DNA of 64,000 nucleotides, from assembly GCA_002682825.1 (NCBI GenBank), contig NOKP01000001.1:5335296-5399295 (forward strand), given 5' to 3'. This DNA is from Neonectria sp. B-13 (taxonomy: Eukaryota; Ascomycota; Sordariomycetes; Hypocreales; Nectriaceae). The translations under genes and the position numbers were made by a program. This document shows positions 9,657-20,662 of the stretch, piece by piece; the first letter of the stretch is position 1, and every line of letters starts with the position of its first letter. Under the pieces are notes generated by a model. The model worked only from the letters and a program-made list of their open reading frames with translations, did not search any database and was not told where the DNA came from.

Positions 9657-12600
9657 TGAAGTTGGCGGAGCGGAAGCCGCTCCAAGGGCTGCTTAGGATG
9701 AGGCAGGACGCTCGAGCTGCAGGGCTGGGTTAGTTCAGTCGTTCGTTGGCTGAAGGAAGTGAAAGGGATATCTGAGGGTCGGAGAAGGGCAAATATGAGA
9801 CGGGAGTACGGATGGTGGAAGTCGGAAGAGTGTTGGTGTAAATGGGTACGTGTGGTAATGTAGGTTGAACTTTGAACTTTGAAGCTATCTCAGGCTGACT
9901 TGACGTGACTGTTCAGGTGGGCCAGTCCCCGACGTCTCGGCGCTTGACGCACTAAGGATGTAGGTACAGCGGGTGACAGGGGGCGGTAGCGGCAGCCGAG
10001 AGCCCCGGGAGGCGCGGGAAAAAAGGCCAACCTACAGAAATTCGCCTAAGGGACGCCAACGGCACCAAGGGGACTCGGTCGGTGATGAGTGGTGACAAGG
10101 GCTGGACGTCGATTAGTGATCAGTGGCGGTGCGGGAGGGTGGTGGTTGGTGGTTGGCGGACGATGGGGATGAAGCTAAAAAGGAAACCAGGTCAAGCCGA
10201 CCACAAACCCGACCGGCCAGGCCCTCTTTGTGAAGTGTAGTGTTGTGCTGTGTTGGAGCACATGTACCGTGTCTCGGCAAGTTGAGAATTCCGGTGGTAC
10301 CCCCGTGCCTGCAATAGGTAGGTAAGTAGGTAAATACAGGTACATACATACGTACACGTTGAAGGGAGCCGCAGAGGTCAACAGAGTAGTTCAGTCGTCT
10401 GAGGGCGGGGATTGAGAGACAGGGTGATGTTGAGACAGAGGCAGGAGATGATCAGTGACGGGAGATGGTCATCGTCATAGACTGGTGAAAAAAGGAGTGA
10501 GACGAGATGAGCCGTGACTTCGGACGAAGAAGGGGGGGGATGGAAGAAGAAATCTGGTGATGAAACGGGGACTCGAGAGAGATTGTGGTTGCGGAAATGT
10601 GCAGGACAGGGCAAAATCGACGTCGCACACCTCCCTCCCTCCCTCTCTCCATCCCTGCCAGTCTCCCTCGCCGGCTCGCCCCAGATAGAAGGAACGAATA
10701 CTTCGCGAGTTGCTCGAACAGTACGAATACCTCTCCTCAACAAAGGACTCGAAATACTCGGCCAATGTAATACTCGGTACCATAGGACGTCGCTCGCCGG
10801 CTGGCAACGTTCCACCATAGGCGCAGATACCATTACGCATGTATGCACAAAGGCATGAGCCCTTACACACCACGAAGGTACAGTGCAGTTTAGTGCGACC
10901 CTAAACCCCAGAGATACAAACCACTCGCGGATGGGTCCCCGACGGTTTTCGGACGCACATCGATGCCAGCCGGCATTGGGCTTCGAGAAGCCGAGAGGGG
11001 CTGAGAGCATTGATTGTCTTGTGAAAAGCAAACCCCGTGTTAGGCAGGAATGGGCGCCAAACCAACCCAGGCTGATTGATTGATGGCTGAGCACTTACAG
11101 CAAAAAGAAACAAAAAAACAAAAAAACCAAGGGATCCGAGTGAGTCCCTTGTGTTAGGTGGACTTTCTTTTGCAGTAGGTATTCGCGGGGACCAGCCGTC
11201 ATGCTGCCGAGGGCGGGAGTCGGGACCGACGAGTTGACAACCCAAATAATGACCCATTGCCGATGTCATGACAGCTACAAAGCCAACGTACAGGGATCTA
11301 CAGAAACGCACTCTCCAGTGGGATAGCGAGCATCGATGATGTCTCGTTTTGCGGGCTTGTCGCTAGTCTATGTTCCGCGAACTCCACCGTCAAGACTTGT
11401 AGGGTCAGGAGTAAGACGCCTCACGGGCCATTTCTCGCAATGGGATGCGGCTTTGGCGACCAAGTCGAGGCCAAGACTGTAAGACACTCACACAGCACAC
11501 CGATGCCCATGTATGAAGTGCAGAGTTGCGTTGGGCCAAGCGACCCGTGCAGCATCTGCAGCCAGATGGGGGCATGGCAGCACACGGGTAAATAGGATAG
11601 CTCTTCTAGGTCCCAGTGTTCCACGCGGATGATTCCGCGGACGGGACTGCCAGGATTTGCCCTTGGCCTCATCTCGCTATTGCTTCTCATGCTCTCCACA
11701 TAGTCTGCATCCTGTCGTACATCATCTTTATCCCCCAGACCCGGTGTTGTTGAGTCGCCAATGGTCTAGGGGCGCGCACGGCAGTGGAGATGGACTCCAT
11801 TCGCGACCTGCGCCTCGCGGGGCCGGGAGGTGGACTTGGTGAAGGTGCATGCACACTCCGGAGTACGTAGTAAAGATTGGAAGCAACTCCATTTCTGACC
11901 TCCCAACGTCTCCCAACACCGCACACCGAAACAAGCTGAATGCTCCAAGGCGCGGATGCCCTGGGACAACGTCGACGGCGCCTTAACCGGCAACGCCATG
12001 CTCGTTCAATCCCGGACATGACGCCAGCACGGGCATGCCGGCGGGCGGACCGGTGGCTAGTCCCGTCCGTCAAGCCACATGGACGAACGGATATAATCAG
12101 CCTGTGTTTGTTTACATGGGAAATGTTCAAGAGTCTGGGAAAAGTCGAGCATGTGGTCAGCCCCCAGAATGATCGACCGCTAGGATGTCGGTCGATTCAG
12201 TAACGCCCAGCCGATGCCCACGCTCGACCCATGGACCCTCGCATCGAGCGAACATCTGCCCACGTCATTAGATGATAGGAGGGTGAAACCAGGCTCGAAA
12301 ACCGCAAACATGGTCAATTGAAAGCCCATGTCCAGAAATAGATTATGGAAATACGTCAGCAATGGCTGCATTGGGCACTTTCAGCCCCTCGAGCCGAGCG
12401 TCGCTCGAATGAGCCAGTCACCGCGGTTGGGGCGCGTGACAGCCTCACCTTGTTCGTGATGCTAGTTCTCAATGGGCGCCACGGAGACGGAGGCACCAAG
12501 GCCAGTGAAGCGAACAGGGCTGCTGTATCACATTCGTCGGCCTTCCTGGTTTGGTTACTTGGCTCCGTCCCACCTGTGTATGACAAGGCGAGATGGAGCA

Positions 12601-13854
12601 GCCTCCCATCCATCCCACCATTGTAGATCGGGGGGCTCTGGGCGTCTACATCCTCGATGACTGGGAGGCTCGGCCAGGCCAGATTATGCGCAGTGAACAG
12701 CACGACACATCACAGCTCTCAGGCCAGCCCCTTGCTGCATTCACAAACCCCCAGGCTCGCTCATATCTCACCTATCCCTGGAAGTGGATGGGCTTCGTAT
12801 AAGTGGAAGCACGAGAGGGCCCTGCAACCTTGCCTGTGGTTGTATGAACTTGTCCAAGTCAATTCTTTGTATTTGGCTGACCTTGACGGTCCCCAGAGCG
12901 CCGAAATAGAACGAATGCGTCCATCCTTTCGGCTAGACGAACTTGATTCGTGACAGCCATATTAAGCGCGTTATTATTATTAGTTAGTAGAGTCACCAGC
13001 ACAGAATCACAAGCAGAAAGAAAGGAAAGGCGGAGTGCGGTCCAAGCCACCTCAGAGTTGTCGTCAATTTTAGGTAATCTCAGCAAGGACGGCGCGGTGG
13101 GAATGGGGGTGGTAGGTAAGTAGTAGGTTGATAAAATCTAGTAGATGGCACATGGCAGGTGCCCGCAGGTGACAGGTACGGATGAATACACGCTGGGCAT
13201 GGAGCTCGCTGTGGCGTCTTCCATGGGCAGGGCAAGCACGGATCGGATGGAAGCTCCTGCCCTACTTGCCTACCTACTTAGTACCTAAGAGTAGGTGGGT
13301 AAATTAGTAGTAGTAGTACCTAGTACCCGCTGTGGTTACAGCGCACCTGACCTGACTACCTACTTACTCGGGCTCCAGGTCCACGCACAGTGTGAATACA
13401 CCGGCACCACTCAACTAAGGTGCAAGGTGGCTCACGATACTGTCTAAAAACACACCAAGAAGTCTCAACGCATGCTCACTACGCCCCTCATACTTACGTC
13501 TTCACTCGGCAATTGTGCACCCTTCGGGTATCAACAGTACGCTCCTCAATTCTAGACTCGCTAGGCTCTGCAGGCGTCAGTGCCCGTCTGGTCTCTCTGC
13601 AGATTCAGGCCTCGACTTTCTTCGCCATTGTCCCAGACACGACCGCGACAAACTCCGAGGTTCATGGTTTACTTTCCGCGACACGACAACAAGCAAGCAA
13701 GCTAGCTCAGCCTCCTCATCCCCTCTCATTCCTGCTTCAACTCTGCTACAGCTCATTTTATGACTCTCCACTCAAATTGGCGCCAGACTACAGAGCCCTG
13801 CCAGCAGCCAGCCACGACGACCCATCTCATCTCACCTCAAGCTCCTCAACAGAC
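9657..13854. other. Long non-coding gap (4.2 kb) between divergent PAS-protein and EED genes
   Basis: This holds the divergent promoters of the PAS gene and of EED, far more space than two promoters need. ORFs up to 238 codons exist (minus strand, 10378-11094), but their composition is not protein-like and none has a recognisable domain or supporting splice structure. CTAC/GTAG-type short motifs are dense at 10.31-10.36, 13.11-13.14 and 13.26-13.33 kb. I recognised no RNA gene; an unannotated long non-coding RNA is possible. Confidence 0.5.
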
Positions 13855-15993
13855 ATGACAACCTATGATGACCCAGCCTCTGAGCTCCCGAGGCTGCGAG
13901 TCTCGTTTGGTTTTGAGGTGTTCCCTCCCGTCACAGTGCAAACCCCCTGTTTTATTGCTGGACTAACGGCGAATCGCATGTAGAACGATACTGCTTTCCT
14001 GGACAATGATGACAACGTCGCAGGTAGCCCACCCCCAGTTGTCCTTGAGCACTCAGCACCTTCTGCTAGAGTTAGCCGACTCCATCTATGAAGGGCTTAC
14101 TAACTCTCTTGCTTCCTTCTTTCTCAGAATTTTTCGATGTCAAGTTCTGCCCCTACCAGCCCTTAGACTGTGATCCCATTTTCGCTGCCGTAAGCAAGAA
14201 GCATGTAGGTATTCCCAGACCCAACCACTTGTTGCAAAGACTGATTGTCGTGCTTCCACCAGGTTGTCATATGCAGGCTATCTCAAAGCTCTGGCGACGC
14301 CAATCCTTGTGAGATCATCACTGTCATCAGAGATGACGATGTATGTATTACCGAGGACCCCTCGCTCGCTCGAGTCGTAAGATTGACAAGCTCACCCATC
14401 GTCAACAGGTGGAAGCATCAGCATGTTGTTGTACATGGACCAAGGACCCCGTAACCAAACGGCCTCTCATATGTATTGGTGGTGTTGATGCCAAAGTCAA
14501 GATCTATGATGTGATTGAGGGCAAGCTGTTCAAGGTAGGCTCAGTCTCCAATTACTCCTTGCCTCGTCACACAGCTAACCGAGGTTCAAATCAAGTGCTT
14601 CACTGGCCACGGAAGTGTAAGTTTACTTGGGCCACAGCATCTCTCTCAACCAGTCCTCAACTTATTGTATCCAGGATGTCAACGACCTAGCAACTTCCCC
14701 GGTTGACCCATCCATCATTGTCTCAGCCTCGGATGACACAAGTGTTCGCGTCTGGAGCCTTGATCCCAAGCATGAAGATCGGCCCTGCCTATGTATTCTA
14801 GCCGGTGAGGGGCATTCCTGGAACCTCCTCAGCGTGGTAAGCTTCTCTCATGCTCCCCCTCAACCACTGACGACTCCTTCTCACCACTTGCACGCACCAA
14901 TGCAGGCATTCCACGACACAGGCCGATACATTCTCTCAGCTGGACACGATCAAATTATTAACTTGGTAATGTCTCCGAAATCCTCTTACCAAAGACTAAC
15001 ACTAACTTTGGCAAGTGGACTCTACCCGACCTCCCCACTGAACCCATCACCACCCCTATTCGAATCCATTATCCTCACTTCTCAACGTCAGCCGTGCACA
15101 GCGGCATTGTCGATTGGTAGGTACCGGCCTTGGATTTATCTATGACTTTTCACCACTAACGGGAACAAAGTGTTGCCTTCTATGGAGATCAGATCCTTTC
15201 GCGAGCATGTCATGACAATGTGATCTCACTATGGAGGATCGAGGGTTTCTCTTCCGACGGTCCACCGCCGCCGCAGAGCATAGCTCCAACTCCCCAAAAC
15301 ATTGTCCCTACCAACTACGACGAAGCCGGCCGCTTGACTCGGTCTGCCTTTGTGCCCACCATCTCCCCGCAGTGCCCGGCACAATACACAAGAGTGCTAG
15401 ACTTCCATACCCCTAACTGCGGTCCACAGTTTTTTATGCGCTTCAAGTTGCACTTCGTGCCTGGCCAACATCCCGTGCTGGCATTTTGCAATGCGGGTGG
15501 AAACATCTTCTTCTGGGACTTCAAGCGGTTGACGGTGTACGGCGACTTCATGAGGGAACTTCGCAACCATGCTCCGAGCAAGGGTATCCTCAGCCGTCCC
15601 TCTTGGCTTCGTCCGCTGCAGCATCGCCAGAGGACCGACGCCACAGGAAAGCCACGGCTCCCAGCTTTGGGAAAAGAGTCTCCAGCCTTGAGCCAAGCTG
15701 ATGAGGTGCCTAAAGGGAAGGAGGATATCAAAGAATTCAGCGCTGAAACTCTGGAGTCATGGGCGGCTAAGTATAGCCTGGAAGACGCCCACGAGCCTCT
15801 CAGAGCGCACAAGACCGAGTCTTCGTCGGCCAATTTTGTCGGCAGGCAGGCGGCATGGAGTCCCGGGGGGGAATGGTGCGTGATTGTGGGAAGCTCCAAC
15901 ACGGCGCTAATCCTGCAACGATGGGCCAAGAAGGCTCCGCCAAAGACAGCCGAGCCCCCAAAGAGAGCTTCGGGGGTAGATGGCGGGTTCTAG
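13855..15993 (+). CDS. EED: EED/ESC, WD40 subunit of Polycomb repressive complex 2
   Basis: Ten exons: 13855..13917, 13984..14023, 14128..14204, 14263..14340, 14409..14534, 14596..14616, 14675..14836, 14906..14965, 15016..15116 and 15171..15993. All joins keep frame and give 516 aa. WD40 blades are recognisable in order: FFDVKFCPYQP, CCCTWTKDPVTKRPLICIGG, GKLFKCFTGHGSDVNDLATS, SASDDTSVRVWSL, GHSWNLLSVAFHDTGRYILS, DQIINLWTLPDLP. The EED-specific block IHYPHFSTSAVHSGIVDCVAF then precedes ILSRACHDNVISLWR and FFMRFKLHF. EED supports the H3K27 methyltransferase (E(z)/SET-7) and binds H3K27me3. The C-terminus has a lysine-rich linker and a last blade (GRQAAWSPGGEWCVIVG). The frame is open upstream to 13420, but the ATG at 13855 fits best. 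Exon 6 is only 21 nt. Confidence 0.93.
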
Positions 15994-16011
15994 TGGTAGA
16001 ATGGATATGTC

Positions 16012-17277
16012 CTATAGACCCCTGATAGGAAGTGATGAATATAATGGCGCGGCGGGGTCTTTCCCGCCCTCGTCCGCGGGATAGAGGACGGCCAAAGCAG
16101 CCTCGTCGAGTTGGCCTCCTTTGTTCACAATTTCCACGAGCGAGTCCCTGGCTATTTGTTGCTCCATGTGCCTCGCCCGCTGGGCCTCGTGGATATCTGG
16201 GAGCGAGACGTCTACGACGGGCACAACCAGGTCTGCGACGTAGAGTGAAGCCATGGCACGTAGCCGGAGGAGGTCATGGTTCCTTGAATAGGGCAGATCC
16301 TGCATCAGCCCGCCCATGCGCTTCGTGATGGCTCGCATGGTGGCCAAGGCCTGCAAACGAAGCTCCTCCTTCCTCCGCTCCAGCTGTCCCTCGCGCGCCT
16401 CGGGCTCCTCGCTCCCGTAGCTATCGTCGACGCCAACAGACTGGCGGGCCTCGTCCTCCACGGCACTGACGGCGCGGTCCAGAGCCATGACGTGCTCCGT
16501 GTGGGCATTGTAGATCTCGCAGCTGAGCATAGCCACCCAGAAGTCCACTGCGCAGACGACCCGCGGGCGCTTGTAGTCGTAGGGGTGCTGCTGGATCAGG
16601 GTGTCGAAGTACGCCTTGACCTTGTTCATGTTGGCCGCCCGGCCCCATCTCCGGAGTCCTCCAGGTGTGACACGCACGTCATCGTGCTCGTTATCGTCGT
16701 CGTCGTTGACTTCTCTGGGCTGTTCACCCTGCCGCATGAGGATTTCTGCTCCAATAGCCCATAAGCTGTGACGTCGGACGTCCACGACGGCGCCGCCAGG
16801 TCGCATCTGCAGTAGGAGGCCGTACGCCCGCGCCGCCTTGTTGATATCGCCCTGGTCAAGGAACTGATGCACTGACTGCAGCAGGACCTCGTAGTGGCCG
16901 CCGCGTGCGCGCTCCCGGATTGTCGCCCTCTTCTTCTTCTCCTTCTTCTTTTTCCCGTCGGCAGTCTCGTCAGTCTCGATGTCGCTGTCGGACTCGACGT
17001 CGCGGCCGGGGGTGGCGCGGCCGAGACCCCGGTGCGGGAAGTCCGGGATCAGCTGCGACGGGTCCTCATCCGTCTCTGCCAGCCCGGCGGTGGCGAACTG
17101 GTAGACCATGCCGGGAGTGTGACTTAGCGGGTTGATGGAGTCGTGCGGCAGGTGAGCTGGCCGTGAGATGATGCTGCGGCTGGGGTCGTCGGCGCTGGAA
17201 CTGGCGGTAGCGGATGGTCGCTTTCGCTTTCCGGGCCTGCTGTGTTGTGAGAACGACGGCGCATCTAAGAGTGACAT
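16012..17277 (-). CDS. RRN11: Rrn11-like RNA polymerase I core-factor subunit
   Basis: A single exon of 421 aa from MSLLDAPSFSQHSRPGKRKRP. The N-terminus carries a basic NLS-like patch; an acidic/Lys segment (DIETDETADGKKKKEKKK) precedes the conserved block RARGGHYEVLLQSVHQFLDQGDINKAARAYGLLLQ, which reads as TPR-like helices. Further helices run through WVAMLSCEIYNAHTE and RRKEELRLQALATMRAITKRM. In fungi Rrn11, with Rrn6 and Rrn7, forms the core factor that recruits Pol I to the rDNA promoter. The assignment rests on my recognition of the helical block and overall length. The gene is convergent with EED with only 18 bp between stop codons. Confidence 0.7.
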   Translation of the reverse strand: MSLLDAPSFSQHSRPGKRKRPSATASSSADDPSRSIISRPAHLPHDSINPLSHTPGMVYQFATAGLAETDEDPSQLIPDFPHRGLGRATPGRDVESDSDIETDETADGKKKKEKKKRATIRERARGGHYEVLLQSVHQFLDQGDINKAARAYGLLLQMRPGGAVVDVRRHSLWAIGAEILMRQGEQPREVNDDDDNEHDDVRVTPGGLRRWGRAANMNKVKAYFDTLIQQHPYDYKRPRVVCAVDFWVAMLSCEIYNAHTEHVMALDRAVSAVEDEARQSVGVDDSYGSEEPEAREGQLERRKEELRLQALATMRAITKRMGGLMQDLPYSRNHDLLRLRAMASLYVADLVVPVVDVSLPDIHEAQRARHMEQQIARDSLVEIVNKGGQLDEAALAVLYPADEGGKDPAAPLYSSLPIRGL

Positions 17278-17752
17278 GGCTGCGGTTTCTAATTTGATAT
17301 TTTCCCCAAGTATTCAGTTGTGTTGTTGGTTGGTGGTGAAGAAGCGAAGTCGACCTTGAAGATTGTTCTATTAGAAGAAGTGAAATCGGGTGCTGCCCCA
17401 CCAAAGGTGAAGAAGGTGTGAGGTCGATTCACCGAACAATTGGCGCTGAGTTGTTCACTTCTCAAGAGAATAGCAGCACGGGATTGCCCAACGGCAGGCC
17501 GTCGGCTTACGAATTGCAGAGCAATCGGTTTCAAGGCATTATCATTTCCCAAAAAGGCTGGTCACACAAGACATGTTCCCAGGGCGACAGGAGGGCAGAG
17601 CATCACCACGTCTACTTGGCCCAAAGAACCACATTGAGGCTCGAAAGCCACCTCGTTCTATTGACCGAACGATCCATCCGTCCATTGGCAGCGTAGCGTA
17701 TATACACAGCACCCTTCTACTTTTACAAAGGTTTCATCATCCCAACCGCCTA
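17278..17752. other. Non-coding gap between RRN11 and the complex I subunit gene
   Basis: About 475 bp with the RRN11 promoter and the 3' UTR of the upstream minus-strand gene. No other feature was recognised. Confidence 0.6.
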
Positions 17753-18597
17753 CTAGGTTCGGCCGAAGTAGGTCCACTGGCCGTCGACGGGCTTGTCCTC
17801 AAGATCCTCCCAGCTAGAGATGTCTGCGTCAGCCTCGATGATCTTCATCCAAAAAGTTGCGGTGTCGGCGGTACTTACACCTTTGACTTCTCCATGGTGT
17901 CAATCAAGCCGAGCTCGCCCTCGGCAACCTGGATGACCTCCTCGATGAGACCAGCGCCAATCTTGTTCTCCAGCTCGGAGATCCTACCCCGCCAATATTA
18001 GCCTTCTGGAATACACATACGCCTTATTGTCTCTGGGGNGGGGGGTTGAACGCACTGGTCCGCCGTCAACTGAGGTTCCTCGTCCCACTCAACCTGCTCG
18101 TGGTTCTCCAAAGGCTTGCGCTCCGCCCAGAGCGCCTGATCCTTCCGCTCCTCCGCAGTCCGGATGCCCTCTAGCTCGGCACCCTCATCGGCCTCGCCGT
18201 CCCACTCCTCGACTCGGATGTCACCGGCCTCATGCTTGCGGCCGACAATGAAGACCTTGTCGCCGAGCTTGACCGTCCGGGCCTCGCTGCCGTCGAGCCG
18301 GCCGCTAGCAACACGGAACTGCGCCGTATTCTTGCTAACAAGCTCCTTGGCTTTGACCGCCCACTCATCGTATCCGGGAGGCACCATCTGCTCGACGAGG
18401 GTCATGCGGTGCTTGGTGACGGCCTCGACGGATTGGCGGTACATGGACGTCTCGGGCATCGTTTGGAGCTTGCTCAGGGTGGTTCCGTACAGGTAGAGCA
18501 GCGTCGATCGGGGTGTGGCGTGAGTCCAGAGACCCGTGAGGCCGGTCGGTGTACCGGCCTCCAGGTAGCGCGCAAACACACGAGCTGTCGGCCGCAT
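17753..18597 (-). CDS. NADH:ubiquinone oxidoreductase 29.9-kDa subunit (NDUFA5/B13 family), complex I
   Basis: Three exons: 18597..18056, 17983..17879 and 17813..17753, giving 235 aa. The start is MRPTARVFARYLEAG; the frame is open upstream to an ATG at 18798, but conservation begins here. Conserved blocks are GTPTGLTGLWTHATPRSTLLYLY, TLSKLQTMPETSMYRQSVEAVTKHRM and VVPPGYDEW-like VPPGYDEW. The fungal C-terminal extension ends ADQISELENKIGAGLIEEVI, AEGELGLIDTMEKSKV and WEDLEDKPVDGQWTYFGRT, recovered only after splicing. The protein is an accessory subunit of the matrix arm of mitochondrial complex I. The one undetermined base of the window (18039 region) lies inside intron 1 and does not affect the protein. 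Confidence 0.92.
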
Positions 18598-19345
18598 GCT
18601 GGCGAGGTCAATTGGCAATGTTTCGTCGTGGATCGGAGGTTGATGGTCAGAGGAAATTGAATTGACCTCATTGGACTCCATCCAGCCCCAGGATGGATTG
18701 CCGGACCGTCCCGCACGTGTTGTGCCACGTGATGCGCGAGCAAATTCCGGAACCACACCCACCCGACTCAACCACTTGCGCCCAAGTCCAGGCGCCATGG
18801 TTCCTCATCACCAACTGAGACGAATGCGCTGTAGCACGTTCCAGTAAACAACTGTATCGACGTGGACAGCTCAAACGAGTGGTAGTATCCAAGAAATACG
18901 ATACTCCAACAACCGTGCCTAGGGACAGGAATTTACAACGATTTGCGAAGAAACCATGAGGCTTGATTTATTCTAAACGATCCAAATCCGCCATCATGGG
19001 ACAAAAAGGAACACACACGGATATCCATCTAAATTGCACACAAGTATTTGCAGTGCGTCGTATCCTCCAAGGTGTCGAGGAGGCCACAGTAGATCATACA
19101 CCACACAAAGGAGAATCAAACCCTCAGCATCTTGAATTGCGGTATATCAATAAGGTAGTCAAGTCAATACCCCTGAGACCTGCCGCGGACATATAACTTG
19201 GAATCTCGACACCGCCAATACTAGAACAAGGAAAAGGTTGAATCAGCCAGATCCCAGGGTTGGTTGGCTGATCAGACACATCAGTTCCCGACACACAATG
19301 ACACGCAGCAGACTATTCGTTCACACAAGCTTGGTCGCTCCGTGT
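18598..19345. other. Non-coding gap between the complex I subunit gene and GVP36
   Basis: About 0.75 kb containing the complex I gene promoter and the GVP36 3' UTR. Part of it (18598-18798) is open in frame with the complex I subunit but is not conserved-looking. Confidence 0.55.
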
Positions 19346-20662
19346 TTAGGAAGCTTCCTCACGGCTCTTTCGGTAGGTGGCCTGGAGCAGCAAATGTCAG
19401 CCCCTTGTTCATTTACTCAAAAGGCATTGGCACGACCCACTTCTTGCTCGGTCTGCAAGCCCTCGACGACGGGTGCGAGCTCACTCAGCACCTCGTACGC
19501 CTTCTTGTGGTACTCGATTTGGGCGGCGATGAGCTCGGCCAGGTTGCGGAGGGGCTCGGGGGTATCCAGAACCTAATATCGGTCAGAGTCGCATTCACTT
19601 TGGGTCCTGGAGGGAAATTATTCGTTCAACTCACGTTCTTCATGACACCAACAGCCTCCTCGGTCTGGGTCACAAACTCGTCTTCGGCCTTCTCAATTTC
19701 TTCCTGAGCCTCGGGGCTGAGCTCCTGCTCGTCGGGATGCTCGCCACTCTGCGAACCGGTGCCAAGCTTGAAGGTGGTTCCCTTGGCGTGACCCTTGACA
19801 GCATCGAGGGAAAGGCGGGAGTTCTCGACGTTCTTGCGGGCGCGGGTGGCAAAGGACAGGTTGGTGTTGAGGGTGGTGTTCCAGCCGGCGAGGAAGCGGC
19901 TCTGGATCTGGGTGTCCTGGGCCAGGCGGGCCTCACCAACGCGCTCCGAGGCCAGTGCGAACTTCTCGAGAGCGGTCGCCAGGGGATCCTCGCCGGCGCC
20001 GGTGTGGTGCTGGTGCAGCAGCTGGCTGCTAGACAAGCTGGCGCGGGCGACGGCATGGCTGAAGGTCTTGGGCTGGGGTTTGGCAGTGGGAGGGGCAACC
20101 AGAGCAGCCTGAGCTTCGGCCGGAGAGGTGGCACCGGACAGGAGAGTAACCTTCTCGCTCACCGTGCGGCCGAGGTCCTGGAAAGTCTCCTTGATGTTGG
20201 GGGGGTAGTCGTAGGCCTCGTTGGAGTATTGCGAGCTGCGGATAGTCCAGTCAGCTTATCGGATGAGTAACAAGGGAGTTGTGTGCGCTTCACTCACGTC
20301 ACCGCAAGCATCTTCTGGTGGGCCTGCTTAAGGGCATCGACGCGCTTCTCAAGATCGATGTAGTCGGGGGGGAGCTGAGTCTGCAGGGCGAAAGGGTTAG
20401 TGAAGGGCCGCGCAAGTGAGGATGCGCGTCGGCGCCGCAACGGACCTTGTCCTCGGCCTGGCCAAGCTGCTCCTTGGTGTACTGGAAGGTGCGCGACGCA
20501 AAGGGGGTGATCTGGGACCCAAAGTTGCTGTGGCTAGGGTCAGTCATCGATGCGGTCGAATTGGAGCATTATCAGGGTAGCGAGCTATCCGGGGGGCGCG
20601 CAAGCTCTGGACTCGGCCAGGGCTACCTACGAGAGGTTCTTGCCGATGTTCTTGAAATCCAT
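19346..20662 (-). CDS. GVP36: Gvp36-like BAR-domain protein
   Basis: Six exons: 20662..20631, 20527..20446, 20380..20298, 20235..19635, 19572..19441 and 19381..19346, giving 321 aa. It starts MDFKNIGKNLSNFGSQITPF, the amphipathic N-terminus of this family. A BAR-type helical dimerisation domain follows: FQYTKEQLGQAEDKTQLP, DYIDLEKRVDALKQAHQKM, EKFALASERVGEARLAQD, then helices with FVTQTEEAVGVMKNVLDTP and RNLAELIAAQIEYHKKAYE. It ends ATYRKSREEAS. Yeast Gvp36 sits on Golgi-derived vesicles and acts in endocytosis and vacuole organisation. The first three introns are packed into 430 bp, so single-ORF reading recovers only the middle exon. Confidence 0.88.

Noticed and set aside
10378..11094. Minus-strand ORF of 238 codons in the PAS-EED gap
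   Set aside because: Its composition is Arg/Ser/Pro/His-rich without domains, it includes simple sequence, and other frames are equally open. It looks like chance.
15315..15929. Minus-strand ORF of 204 codons antisense to the EED last exon
   Set aside because: A shadow of the well-supported EED coding frame.
18598..18798. 67-residue N-terminal extension of the complex I subunit
   Set aside because: Open in frame with an ATG, but family conservation begins at MRPTARVF and the extension does not look like a cleavable presequence.
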